Of a stretch of DNA of 64,000 nt, positions 26,194 to 35,333 are shown piece after piece; position 1 is the first letter of the stretch; each line of letters opens with the position of its first letter. The translations under genes were made by a program, and so were the position numbers. Source of the stretch: JARBUG01 sp035628915 (GTDB taxonomy: Bacteria; Bacillota; Sulfobacillia; Symbiobacteriales; Symbiobacteriaceae); assembly GCA_035628915.1 (NCBI GenBank), contig DASPIW010000053.1, forward strand, positions 62,001 to 126,000, in the 5' to 3' direction. The notes under the pieces were generated by a model that was not told the DNA's origin, ran no database searches, and saw only the letters and a program-made list of their open reading frames with translations.

Positions 26194-26814
26194 TCACGGC
26201 CGGGCGTAGATCAGCTTGAGCAGGTCTCCCTTCACATTCTCCGTCGATTCAATCGTCAGGCCCGCCGCCCGGATGTTCTCCAGCGTCCGCCGGTTGATGT
26301 GCGTCCCAATCAGGGCGACCACCACCGGATCGACCAGGTCCATGAGCGGGCCGATGATCGGCCGTTCCAGCCGCATATGCTCATAGAGAATCACACGCCC
26401 GCCGGGTTTGCAGACCCGGCGGGCTTCTTTCAGCCCCAGCACCGGGTCGGGCACCGTGCAGAAAACGCACGTCGCCACCACCGTATCAAAGGAAGCGTCG
26501 GGAAACGACATGTGCTGGGCGTCCATCTCCAGGAGCGTCAGGGGCACGGGGCAGGGCTTGGTCCGGGCCTTCTGCAGCATGCCGGGACTCAGGTCGATGG
26601 CCGTCAGCTCCGCCGTCACCGCCGGATCATAGTGCGGCAGGTTCTTACCCGTGCCCACCCCAATCTCCAGCACCCGCCCCCGCGCCTGGCTGAAGATCTT
26701 TTTCATCCAGATATCGTCCCGCATCATCCGGTCCATCACATCAAACCAGCGGGCATTGGCGTTGTAGCGCCGGCGCACGTGCTCGGTGCGCTTCTCGTCA
26801 ATCATCGGTCTCAC
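26194..26814 (-). CDS. Class I SAM-dependent methyltransferase
   Basis: The 206-residue protein has motif I VLEIGVGTGKNLPHY, an acidic AIDLSPGM (motif II) and DTVVATCVFCTVPDP (motif IV) of small UbiE/phospholipid-type methyltransferases. The GTG start overlaps the upstream histidine kinase stop by four bases (GTGA), so it is the third gene of the response regulator-kinase-methyltransferase operon. An ATG lies three codons inside. The substrate is unknown; lipid or quinone methylation is the usual annotation for such proteins. Confidence 0.87.
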   Translation of the reverse strand: MRPMIDEKRTEHVRRRYNANARWFDVMDRMMRDDIWMKKIFSQARGRVLEIGVGTGKNLPHYDPAVTAELTAIDLSPGMLQKARTKPCPVPLTLLEMDAQHMSFPDASFDTVVATCVFCTVPDPVLGLKEARRVCKPGGRVILYEHMRLERPIIGPLMDLVDPVVVALIGTHINRRTLENIRAAGLTIESTENVKGDLLKLIYARP

Positions 26815-27932
26815 CCCCCCACAGGCAGTGTCACGGTAAAGCAGGTGCCCTCGCCGGGCTTACTCTGCACGGTCACCTTTCCTTTATGCAGCTCCACCAG
26901 GCTCCGGACGATGGCCAGGCCGAGGCCGCTGCCCCCCGTCGCCCGGGACCGGGACTTGTCCGCCCGGTAGAACCGGTCGAAAATACTCGGCAGATCTTCC
27001 GGGGCGATGCCCGGCCCCGTGTCGGCGACCAGCACCTGTACGGCCTGGCCCCCGGCGCCCCCCACCCGGCGGGCGGTCACGGTGACAGTCCCCCCCTGCC
27101 CCGTATACTGCAAGGCGTTGCTGATCAGATTGAGCAGCACCTGCCGGATGCGGTCGGCATCCGCAGTCACAGCCGGCAGCCCTTCCTCCGCCGATGCGGT
27201 CAGTGCGATCTCCTTGGCGGCGGCCACCGGCTCCAGGTTGACCATCATCCCGCTGAGCAGGGCGCCAACGTCCACCTGCGTGCGGTTAAGCGAAAGCCCG
27301 CCCACCTCCGCCAGCGACAGATCCCGCAGGTCGCCGACCAGCCGGGTCATGCGGATCACTTCATCTTGTAAAGGCAGCAGCGCTTCGGGGTCCAGCTCCG
27401 TCCGGCCTTCCTGCATCAGCTCCAGGCGCCCCTGCATCACCGCCAGCGGATGGCGCAGTTCGTGGGCCACATCGGCCAGCAGGTGCCGGCGGGAGCGTTC
27501 TTCCGCCTCCAGCCGGTCGGCCATGACGTTGAACGTCTGGGCCAGGTCGGCGATCTCGTCGCGCCCTTCCACCGGCACCCGGCGCGAGAGGTCCCGCAGG
27601 TCCAGGTGATGAGCCGCCTCCCGCAGGTGCGAGACCGACCGGGTGATGCGCCCGGCGATCAGCCACCCGGCGGCGCCCGCCAGCGCGAAGGCGGCAACGC
27701 CCGCCACCATCGACCAGCGGCGCATGTAGCCCATGTATGCCTGGCGGGCCTGGGAATCAATGGTGGCGCCGCGCATCGTCATCGGGCCGCGGCCGTGGCC
27801 CATCATGGGGCCCATGGGGCCCATCTCCCGGGCGACGCCGAGGTTCAGAATGATGGCGGCAGGAATCAGTGCGGCCAGCACGACTGCCAGAAACGCCCAG
27901 ATGATCTTGGCGCGCAGCGACACGGCGATCAC
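26811..27932 (-). CDS. Sensor histidine kinase
   Basis: The 373-residue membrane kinase has TM1 (IIWAFLAVVLAALIPAAIIL) and a short Met/Gly/His-rich extracytoplasmic loop (REMGPMGPMMGHGRGPMTMR). TM2 (VAGVAAFALAGAAGWLIAG) is followed by HAMP, then the HisKA site DVAHELRHPL and the HATPase N/G boxes (NLISNALQY, DTGPGIAPEDL, GSGLGLAIV). The loop composition suggests a metal (copper or silver-like) ligand, which is speculative. It overlaps the response regulator stop by four bases. Confidence 0.93.
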   Translation of the reverse strand: MIAVSLRAKIIWAFLAVVLAALIPAAIILNLGVAREMGPMGPMMGHGRGPMTMRGATIDSQARQAYMGYMRRWSMVAGVAAFALAGAAGWLIAGRITRSVSHLREAAHHLDLRDLSRRVPVEGRDEIADLAQTFNVMADRLEAEERSRRHLLADVAHELRHPLAVMQGRLELMQEGRTELDPEALLPLQDEVIRMTRLVGDLRDLSLAEVGGLSLNRTQVDVGALLSGMMVNLEPVAAAKEIALTASAEEGLPAVTADADRIRQVLLNLISNALQYTGQGGTVTVTARRVGGAGGQAVQVLVADTGPGIAPEDLPSIFDRFYRADKSRSRATGGSGLGLAIVRSLVELHKGKVTVQSKPGEGTCFTVTLPVGG

Positions 27933-28618
27933 CCCTTTGGCGGCACCAGCTTGTAGCCGGTGCCCTTGACGGTCTGAATCAGGGACTCGTACCCACCGAG
28001 CTTGCGCCGCAGATGGCTGATGTGGCTGTCGATCGTCCGCTCGTAGCCTTCGTAGTAGTCGCCGACGGCGGCTTCCATGAGCTGCAGCCGGGAGAAGACC
28101 CGGTTCGGGCTCCGGCCCAGGACGGACAGGAGCTTGAATTCGGTGGCCGTCAGGCCGGCTTCGTCGCCGCCGACCCGCACGGTGTGGGCCGCCAGATCGA
28201 TCACGATCTCCCCGAAGCTCACGGTATCTGCTTGTGTCTGCGCGGCATCGGGCTTGCTCCGGCGCAGGACAGCCCGGATGCGGGCGGTCAGTTCCCGCAG
28301 GGAGAACGGCTTTGTCAGGTAGTCGTCGGCGCCGAGCTCCAGCCCGACGAGCTTGTCCGCTTCTTCGGCCCGGGCCGTCAGCATGATGATCGGCGTGCTG
28401 CCGTGCTGGCGAATCTGCCGGGCGACATCAAGTCCGCTCATGCGGGGCATCATCCAATCAAGCACGAGCAGGTCGGGGCGCTTCTCCTGCCAGACCCGCA
28501 CCGCCTCGGCGCCGTCCGCGGCCTTCAGGGTGATGTAGCCTTCGCTTTGCAGATACTCATCGATCACTTGCAGCATGCGTTCATCATCGTCGACGATCAG
28601 CACCCGTTCACCGGACAC
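27929..28618 (-). CDS. OmpR-family response regulator
   Basis: The 229-residue protein has a receiver domain with the acidic pair DDD, phospho-acceptor Asp in LLVLDWMMP and Lys in YLTKPFSL. A winged-helix effector domain follows (LTATEFKLLSVLGRSPNRVF, RTIDSHISHLRRKL, VKGTGYKL). It is the first gene of the operon with the kinase and methyltransferase and pairs with the kinase by overlap. Confidence 0.95.
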   Translation of the reverse strand: MSGERVLIVDDDERMLQVIDEYLQSEGYITLKAADGAEAVRVWQEKRPDLLVLDWMMPRMSGLDVARQIRQHGSTPIIMLTARAEEADKLVGLELGADDYLTKPFSLRELTARIRAVLRRSKPDAAQTQADTVSFGEIVIDLAAHTVRVGGDEAGLTATEFKLLSVLGRSPNRVFSRLQLMEAAVGDYYEGYERTIDSHISHLRRKLGGYESLIQTVKGTGYKLVPPKG

Positions 28619-28728
28619 GTGGGGTCCCCCCTTTGGGAATCAGCTTACCACAGATATGTGGAAGGTGTATGGAGGGCGTATCTCTTACGAATGTAGTGCG
28701 ACTTACTTTATAAAAGGAGTGGTTCGTG

Positions 28729-29196
28729 ATGTGGATCGGTCATGTACACTTGAAGGTCTCCGATCTGGAACGGTCGGTCCAATTTTACACCGAAGTGCTG
28801 GGCTTCGACGTGACGGCCCGCATGGGCGATAGCGCCGCGTTCCTCAGCTCCGGGGGGTATCATCATCATTTGGGGCTCAATACGTGGGAGAGCGAAGGCG
28901 GTGGGCCGCCGGCGCCGGGGAGCACGGGGCTGTATCACTTCGCGATTCTGTACCCGACCCGGCGGGCTTTGGGGGGCGCGCTGAAGCGCCTCCTGGACCA
29001 TGGCGTCCGGCTGGATGGCGCCGCAGACCATGGCGTCAGTGAGGCGCTCTATCTGCAAGACCCTGACGGCAACGGGATCGAGCTGTGCTGGGATCGCGAG
29101 GAGCAGGCGTGGCCGCGGAATGCCGATGGGTCGGTAGCTATGTACACGCGGCGGCTGGATTTGCAGGCGCTGCTGGCAGAGGCCGGGGGCTCCTGA
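28729..29196 (+). CDS. VOC-family (glyoxalase/dioxygenase-like) protein
   Basis: A 155-residue protein with two beta-alpha-beta-beta-beta modules. The first opens with IGHVHLKVSDLERSVQFYTE, and metal-ligand candidates are His in HVHLKV, His in YHFAIL and Glu in GNGIELCWD. These match the type I extradiol dioxygenase-like fold (catechol 2,3-dioxygenase/YwbC-like). AAAGGAG lies upstream; a GTG one codon earlier is an equally possible start. Substrate unknown. Confidence 0.88.
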   Translation: MWIGHVHLKVSDLERSVQFYTEVLGFDVTARMGDSAAFLSSGGYHHHLGLNTWESEGGGPPAPGSTGLYHFAILYPTRRALGGALKRLLDHGVRLDGAADHGVSEALYLQDPDGNGIELCWDREEQAWPRNADGSVAMYTRRLDLQALLAEAGGS

Positions 29197-29217
29197 ACCC
29201 GGCCCCGGGCGCCCACC

Positions 29218-31008
29218 TCAGCGGGTCATCTCCAAAAAAGTAGGCACATCCGCCGTGACAATCTTCACAGCGCTCTCCCAGAAATCCGGCCGGCTCAGGT
29301 CGACGCCCAGATGCCGCCGCCCCAGCTCCTCCACCGTCATCCGCCCCGTATCCCTGAGCAGATCGACGTACTTCTGCTCAAAGGCCGGCCCTTCTTCCAT
29401 GGCCCGGGCGTAAATCCCGGCACTAAAAAGGAAGCCGAAGGTATACGGGAAGTTGTAGAACGGCACCCCGGTGCCGTAGAAATGGCCCTTGGACGCCCAG
29501 AAATACTTGTGACACGTAGCCAGGCTGCCCCGGAAGGCGTCCTTCTGGGCCGACACCATCAACTCACCCAACTGGTCAACGCCCAGGAGCCCCTTCTTGC
29601 GGGCCTCGTAAAACCGGGTCTCAAACAAGAAACGGCTGTGGATATTCATGAACATCGTCACTGCACGCCGGACGCCGTCATCGAGCAGTGCGATTTTCTC
29701 CTCCCGGGTAGGCGCCGCGGCGATCGCCGCCTTGGCCGTCAGCATCTCGGCGAAAGTGGAGGCCGTTTCCGCCACGTTCATGGCATACTGCCGGGCGATG
29801 GGCGGAATATCCCACATCACATCAAAATGGAAAGCGTGCCCCAGTTCGTGGGCCACAGTGGCCACACTGCCCGCATCGCCCCCGTAGGTCAGGAAGACAC
29901 GGCACTGCCGGCTGATCGGCAACGGCGTACAGAAGCCACCGGGCATCTTGCCCGGGCGGTCCTCCGCCTCGATCCAGCACTGGGCGAAGGCGTTGCGGGC
30001 AAAGTTCGCCATCCGGGGGCTAAACCGGCCAAACTGGTCGATAATGAACGCCGCCGCCTCGTCATAACTCACCTTCCGGCTGGCGGCGCCCAGCGGAGCG
30101 TTCTCGTCGTACCAATGATAGGCGCCGGTGCCCATCAGCTCGGCCTTCCGCTTAAGGTAGGCGACCAGTATGTCCTTGCCGCCTTCCACGGCACCCCACA
30201 TGGCATCGAGCGTGGCGAGGGTCATGCGGTTGTCGTCCATGGGCGCCTTCAGCACGGAGTCCCAGCCCCGGTGCCGGTAAAGGGCCAGCCGGTAGCCCGC
30301 CACATGATTGAGCGCCGCTGCGCACAGCTCCGCCTGCTCGCCCCAGGCCTCCTCCCAGTTGGCAAAGATGGCGGCCCGCACGGCGGGGTCAGGATGCGAG
30401 AACTTGTTATACGCCTGTCCGGCGGAGAGCCGCTCGACTTTTCCGTTCTCCTCGAACGGCACCGTGACCCGTCCGCTGATCGTCTGGTAGAGCCGGCTCC
30501 ACGCGTGGAAGCCATCGACCGACAGATCGTTGGCCAGCGCTTCCTGCTCCGCCGGCATCTGCTCCATGGCCCGGTCACGCATCTCCTGCAAAGGGAAGGC
30601 GACGGCGGCGAACCGCTCGTCGACCAGGAGCTTCTGCCAGACGGCTTCGGGGAGCCGCTTGATACGATCGCGCCAGAAGATCTCAATCGAACCGAACCAT
30701 GCGCCCATCTGCCCGAGCCGGCCCATGAGCAGCTTGGCTTCCATGTCCCGGACATCCTGCGCCGACAGGCAGCTTAGAAAGGCGCCGGCCTGGTAGAAGC
30801 GATCCAGCAGCTGCTGGCTGCCCATCAAGAGCCCGTGCCAGGCCGAAAGGCCGGCGTCCGTATCCGGAGCGGGCAGCTGATCCAGCTCTGCCTGCAGCAG
30901 CTTGAGCGACTCCTCGAGCCCGTCCATGTGGGTCAGCAAATCCGGGGACTTGCTGCCTCCCGGAAAAATCGAATCGAGATCCCATTTCTGTTGATACTGA
31001 TTTGTCAT
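29218..31008 (-). CDS. pepF: M3-family oligoendopeptidase (PepF type)
   Basis: The 596-residue zinc peptidase has the HExxH-type motif VAHELGHAFHF with the downstream Glu in MNVAETASTFAEML. The N-terminal QKWDLDSIFPGG is typical of PepF/M3B enzymes that cleave cytosolic oligopeptides. I use ATG 31008 (MTNQYQQKWDL), with GAGGGG about eight bases upstream, rather than an in-frame upstream ATG that adds 16 unrelated residues. It is convergent with the VOC gene and divergent from the GGDEF gene. Confidence 0.93.
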   Translation of the reverse strand: MTNQYQQKWDLDSIFPGGSKSPDLLTHMDGLEESLKLLQAELDQLPAPDTDAGLSAWHGLLMGSQQLLDRFYQAGAFLSCLSAQDVRDMEAKLLMGRLGQMGAWFGSIEIFWRDRIKRLPEAVWQKLLVDERFAAVAFPLQEMRDRAMEQMPAEQEALANDLSVDGFHAWSRLYQTISGRVTVPFEENGKVERLSAGQAYNKFSHPDPAVRAAIFANWEEAWGEQAELCAAALNHVAGYRLALYRHRGWDSVLKAPMDDNRMTLATLDAMWGAVEGGKDILVAYLKRKAELMGTGAYHWYDENAPLGAASRKVSYDEAAAFIIDQFGRFSPRMANFARNAFAQCWIEAEDRPGKMPGGFCTPLPISRQCRVFLTYGGDAGSVATVAHELGHAFHFDVMWDIPPIARQYAMNVAETASTFAEMLTAKAAIAAAPTREEKIALLDDGVRRAVTMFMNIHSRFLFETRFYEARKKGLLGVDQLGELMVSAQKDAFRGSLATCHKYFWASKGHFYGTGVPFYNFPYTFGFLFSAGIYARAMEEGPAFEQKYVDLLRDTGRMTVEELGRRHLGVDLSRPDFWESAVKIVTADVPTFLEMTR

Positions 31009-31184
31009 GATTTTCCCCTCCGAAACCACTCTACCGAATGCCCACTGGGAAAACAAGGGTTTGGCCAGGGTTCGGTTATCGAAAGAGATTTTCTAGACAT
31101 ACTATTTATTTTGCACTTGGGTAAATCGGTATTCTGTGTAAAAATATGCACATTAACGGCTCTTACATCAAGAGGGGTGAGTCC

Positions 31185-34100
31185 ATGCAGCTTCCCCGCA
31201 TGCACACGACCCGCCTGCACGTCATGTCTGCGATATTCTTGATGCTCGCGGGCTTGATGATCTACGTCTATCCAAAGCCATTCCTGGCCGAGGGGCACGG
31301 AATGGTGGCCCGGTACATCCCCGTAATCTCCGCCATGACCGTGGGGAGCGGCGTTCTCCTCCTGGTGCTGGCGCAGCACCCGATTCGCCTTCGCCTGCGC
31401 CGCTGTCTGGGCATGCTGCCCGGTCTGCCCCTGCTGGCGGTCGCGGCCATGGCGCTCAGAGAGTCGGCCTGGACGGCGGGCGCCGCTTACAGTCTGACGG
31501 CCATCGCCCTGTTGATCGCACCCTGGGCAGAAGAGAGCCCTCGGCCCGATGAGGGACTCGATCTCTGGTACTTGACGTACGGTTCCATTCAGGTAGTCAG
31601 CGCCATCACCTTCCTGATTGGCCCCCGCATTTATGCCATGCCGGCATACGTCCCGCTGCACCCCTACATGCTGCCGCTGGGCGTGGCGGGCCTGTTCGGC
31701 GGAGCAGCCCTGATCTGGGGGGCGCGGTCAGACCAGCGGCTGCTGCCGCAGTGGCTCGTCCGGCTGGCCGGGTCGGTCGCACCCCTGGCGCTGATTTGGT
31801 CGTTCTGGGAGACAGGCTTTTACACAGGCGTTCTCCTGTATGGCGGGTGGACTGTGGGTCTGGCCATCGGGGCCGGGGCGCCCCGGGGCACGGTCCCGAA
31901 GGTGCCGGGGGTGGACACCCCTTACCAGGACAGCCATCCCGCAACGCTTGAACGCCTGCTGGAGTCATGGATGTGGCTGCTGGCGTTCAGCGTCGTCGGA
32001 CTCACCCTCGCCGAAAGCGGCATGGCAACCGGCGTCCCCGTCAAGGCCATGATCTTCGTCGTGGCGGTCAGCATTTACAATACGCTGGCGTTTCGGGTCC
32101 TGAGGGGCCGGGCGGCGGTTGAAGTCCGACTGCGCTGCCACCTGACGTTCCTTTGCCTCGCCGTCGCCCTCCTGCTGCTGCATACCTCCTCCATCGGCCA
32201 CGGCTTCCTGGCGCTCCTGGCGGCCCTTCCGGCCCTCGCCACCCGGGCCATCGGCGTGCGTGACGGCTACTGGCTGCTCGGGATTGGCGCGGCGGCGGTG
32301 GCGCTTCCAGATTTTCTGGGAGTCAACCCGGAGGACCGGGTGATTGATACCTTAATGGAGTTGATCCTGCTCGGGGTGACCGCCACCGTAGGCATTCGAG
32401 TATCAGCGGAGCAGCGGCGCTCAGCGACCGCCCTCCTGGAGCGGCAGATCGAACTGGAAGCCGCCCTGGCCCATGCCCGTGCGGCAGAAGCGGAGAAGGC
32501 GCGGCTGGCAGCCATTTTGGAGGCGACACCGGACCTGGTCGCCGTGTCCGACACCCAAGGCCGTCTGATCTATATGAACCAGGCTGGACTGCGACTGCTG
32601 GGCCTTGCTCAAAAGCCCGCCTCCTCCCTGGAAATCGTCCGGCACATGGGCAGCGGAGAACTGGACGACCACCTGCTGAAGGTGATCCTGCCGACCGCCA
32701 TGCGCGAGGGCTCCTGGACGGGTGAGGGAACCCTGCACAACCGGGAAGGCGTTGCGATCCCCGTCTCGCAGGTCATCATCGCCCACAAGGAAGATGACGG
32801 CCAGGTTCACTTCTTCTCCACCATCCAGCGCGACATTCGGCCCCAGAAAGAGGCCGAGCAGGCGCGGCGCATCAGCGAGGAGCAGTTCCGGTTCGCGTTC
32901 GAAGGCGCACCAATCGGCATGGGATTGACAAATATGCAGGGAGTGATGCTGCAGGTCAACCAGGCGCTGTGCAACATGCTCGGTTATTCGGCGGAAGAGA
33001 TCTGCACCCTTGGCATCGCCGGGTTGACCTACCCCGACGATCTAAAGGTGGCGGTACCGATCGACCTGGTCCACGACAGCGGCAGACTCTATCAGGTGGA
33101 GAAACGCTACCTTCATAAAGACGGCCACATCGTGTGGGGGCTGCTCAGCATCTCGCTGATTTCGGATTCGGCGGGCCGGCCGGTCTACTTCATCAGCCAT
33201 ATTCAAGATATTACAGAGCGGAAGAGCTACGAGCGGCAGCTCATGCATCTGGCCAGCTATGATCCGCTCACCGACCTGTTCAACCGGCGCCGCTTCCAGG
33301 CTGAGTTGGAGCAGCAGATGCAGCAGGTCGCCCGCCTGGGCGGGCGGGGGGCGCTGATGTTCATCGATCTTGACCAGTTCAAGTATATAAACGATACGCT
33401 GGGCCACGCCGCCGGTGACGAGTTCCTGCGCAGCGTGGCGAACATTCTGCGCCACCAGGTTCGCCGGGGCCACGATACCGCGGCCCGCCTGGGCGGCGAC
33501 GAGTTTGCCGTGATCATGCCGGGCGTGGGCGTAGCGGAAGCGTCCACCATGGCTAACCGGGTGCTCGCCTCCCTGCGCCAACATGTGCAGGTGCTGTCGG
33601 GTCAATCCGTAACTACTACGGCCAGCATCGGGATTGCACTGTACCCCGACCATGGGGTCACGGCAGAAGACTTGCTGGCCCGGGCCGATTTCGCCATGTA
33701 CCAGGCCAAGGAGCGGGGCCGCAACCGGGTGTACGTCTTCTGCCCCGGCTCCGACGCCATCGGGCGGGCGGAAAAGAAACTGCTGTGGGAACAGCGGATC
33801 CGGGAAGCCCTGGAGACAGACCGGATGACGCTTTTCTGCCAGCCGATCTGGGATTTGCGCGAGGACCGGATATCCCACTACGAACTGCTGCTGCGCATGC
33901 GGGGAACGGAAGGCGAAGTCATCCCGCCCGGTGAGTTCCTCCCCGTCGCCGAGCGGTTCGGGCTGATTCAGCCCATCGACCGGTGGGTCGTCCGGCAGGC
34001 GATTCGGATCATCGCCGACGAGGCGGCGCAGAGCCGCCGGGTGGAGCTGGAGATCAACCTTTCCGGCCTGGCTTTTTCCGATAACGAGCTGCTGCCGCTG

Positions 34101-34526
34101 ATTCGCTCGGAGCTGGCGGAGACGGGCATCGACCCGAGCTGCCTGATTCTGGAGATCACCGAAACGACAGCCATCTCCGACCTGGAGCAGGCGCACCAGT
34201 TCATCGCTACGTTGCGTGATTTGGGCTGCCGGTTCGCCATCGACGATTTTGGATCGGGCTTTGCATCGTTTGCCTATCTGAAGCATCTGCAGGTTGATTA
34301 TCTCAAGATTGATGGCAGTTTTATCGAAAACCTGGTGCGGGACCCGGTCGATCAGCACCTGGTCAAGGGCATGGTGGAAGTGGCCCGGGGCCTGGGCAAG
34401 CGGACCATCGCCGAGTTCGTGGGCGACGCTGAGACCATGCAGATGCTGCGGGAGATCGGGGTCGATTTCGCACAGGGCTACTATATCGGGCGCCCGATGC
34501 CGCGGACCGCAGAGTCGTTCACGTAA
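31185..34526 (+). CDS. Membrane PAS-GGDEF-EAL cyclic-di-GMP protein
   Basis: A 1113-residue protein. The first 400 residues hold about ten hydrophobic segments (a MASE-like sensor). A short coiled coil follows (AALAHARAAEAEKARLAAIL). Then come two PAS domains (ATPDLVAVSDTQGRLIYMNQ; EGAPIGMGLTNMQGVMLQVN), a GGDEF domain with intact RLGGDEFAVI near 768, and an EAL domain from about 895. The EAL residues appear intact (YELLLRM, EINLSG, LEITETT, IDDFGSGFASF, YLKIDGSFI), so both synthesis and hydrolysis of c-di-GMP are possible. ATG 31185 has AGAGGGG upstream; an in-frame ATG 13 codons earlier lacks one. A phoU homologue starts 55 bases downstream. Confidence 0.93.
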   Translation: MQLPRMHTTRLHVMSAIFLMLAGLMIYVYPKPFLAEGHGMVARYIPVISAMTVGSGVLLLVLAQHPIRLRLRRCLGMLPGLPLLAVAAMALRESAWTAGAAYSLTAIALLIAPWAEESPRPDEGLDLWYLTYGSIQVVSAITFLIGPRIYAMPAYVPLHPYMLPLGVAGLFGGAALIWGARSDQRLLPQWLVRLAGSVAPLALIWSFWETGFYTGVLLYGGWTVGLAIGAGAPRGTVPKVPGVDTPYQDSHPATLERLLESWMWLLAFSVVGLTLAESGMATGVPVKAMIFVVAVSIYNTLAFRVLRGRAAVEVRLRCHLTFLCLAVALLLLHTSSIGHGFLALLAALPALATRAIGVRDGYWLLGIGAAAVALPDFLGVNPEDRVIDTLMELILLGVTATVGIRVSAEQRRSATALLERQIELEAALAHARAAEAEKARLAAILEATPDLVAVSDTQGRLIYMNQAGLRLLGLAQKPASSLEIVRHMGSGELDDHLLKVILPTAMREGSWTGEGTLHNREGVAIPVSQVIIAHKEDDGQVHFFSTIQRDIRPQKEAEQARRISEEQFRFAFEGAPIGMGLTNMQGVMLQVNQALCNMLGYSAEEICTLGIAGLTYPDDLKVAVPIDLVHDSGRLYQVEKRYLHKDGHIVWGLLSISLISDSAGRPVYFISHIQDITERKSYERQLMHLASYDPLTDLFNRRRFQAELEQQMQQVARLGGRGALMFIDLDQFKYINDTLGHAAGDEFLRSVANILRHQVRRGHDTAARLGGDEFAVIMPGVGVAEASTMANRVLASLRQHVQVLSGQSVTTTASIGIALYPDHGVTAEDLLARADFAMYQAKERGRNRVYVFCPGSDAIGRAEKKLLWEQRIREALETDRMTLFCQPIWDLREDRISHYELLLRMRGTEGEVIPPGEFLPVAERFGLIQPIDRWVVRQAIRIIADEAAQSRRVELEINLSGLAFSDNELLPLIRSELAETGIDPSCLILEITETTAISDLEQAHQFIATLRDLGCRFAIDDFGSGFASFAYLKHLQVDYLKIDGSFIENLVRDPVDQHLVKGMVEVARGLGKRTIAEFVGDAETMQMLREIGVDFAQGYYIGRPMPRTAESFT

Positions 34527-34580
34527 TTTCCTCGTTTGTGCTACTATAGGGCTATAGATGTGTACAACGGGGGCGAGGCC

Positions 34581-35237
34581 ATGGCGAGAGATGCCTTTCA
34601 CGCCCAGCTCGATGCGCTGAACCGGGAGCTGCAGATTATGGGGCTCCTCGTGCAGCAGGCGATCAGCGGTGCGGTGACGGCCCTGGTGACTCGAAATGTG
34701 CCGGCTGCCCGGGTTGTGGTCGAGCGCGATCAGGATGTGAACGCAGCCTGTGCCACCATAGAACGGATGTGCCTGGAACTGATCGCCCTGCAGCAGCCGA
34801 TGGCCGGGGACTTGCGCCGGATCACCGCCATTTTGAAGGTGATTACCGACCTGGAGCGCATGGCCGACCACGCCGTCGATATTGCCAAAGTGGTGATGCG
34901 GATCGGGGGGGCGGCGCCCGTCAAGCCCCTGGTCGATATTCCCGCCATGGCGACCCTGACTCAGGAGATGGTGGCCGAGGCTCTGGGCGCCTTCGTCCAG
35001 CGGGACACGAAGCGGACCCTCGCGATGATCGCCCGGGATGACGAGGTCGACCGGCTCCATAAGGCGGTCATTACCGACTTGACAGCCCTGATGGAGAAGG
35101 ACAGCGGCACCGTGGCGCAGGGAATTCAGCTGCTCTTCGTCAGCAGTGCGCTGGAGCGAATCGGCGATCATGCGACCAACCTCGGGGAGTGGCTGCTCTA
35201 CCTGGAGACCGGCGAGAAGAAGGAACTGAATCAGTAG
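34581..35237 (+). CDS. phoU: PhoU-family phosphate signalling protein, copy 1
   Basis: The 218-residue all-helical protein has the two PhoU repeats, with metal-binding motif ERMADHAVDIAK in the first half and ERIGDHATNLGEW in the second. PhoU links the Pst transporter to the PhoR kinase. This copy lies outside the pst operon, right after the GGDEF/EAL gene and before a strong terminator. A second PhoU sits at 44639 and keeps the same repeat motifs. ATG 34581 is preferred over an upstream TTG/ATG frame because GGGGGCGAGG precedes it. Confidence 0.93.
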   Translation: MARDAFHAQLDALNRELQIMGLLVQQAISGAVTALVTRNVPAARVVVERDQDVNAACATIERMCLELIALQQPMAGDLRRITAILKVITDLERMADHAVDIAKVVMRIGGAAPVKPLVDIPAMATLTQEMVAEALGAFVQRDTKRTLAMIARDDEVDRLHKAVITDLTALMEKDSGTVAQGIQLLFVSSALERIGDHATNLGEWLLYLETGEKKELNQ

Positions 35238-35271
35238 CCCGGGGGCGGTTGGAAAGGCCCCCGGGCATTTT
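35238..35271 (+). terminator. Terminator after phoU copy 1
   Basis: GCCCGGGGGC pairs with GCCCCCGGGC around a ten-base loop and is followed by ATTTTG. Confidence 0.85.
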
Positions 35272-35302
35272 GCGGTGTCGTGCGGGCCGTCCGGCCATAT
35301 GA

Positions 35303-35330
35303 AAGGACCGCGCTGCCCAGCGCGGTCCAT
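35303..35330 (-). terminator. Terminator after the HD-GYP gene
   Basis: On the minus strand GGACCGCGCTG and the complementary CAGCGCGGTCC form a long stem followed by TTTCAT, just past the HD-GYP stop. Confidence 0.8.
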
Positions 35331-35333
35331 TGG

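Noticed and set aside
33042..35330. A 762-codon minus-strand frame antisense to the GGDEF-EAL and phoU genes
   Set aside because: It is a shadow of GC-rich codon usage; the plus-strand frames encode unmistakable conserved domains.
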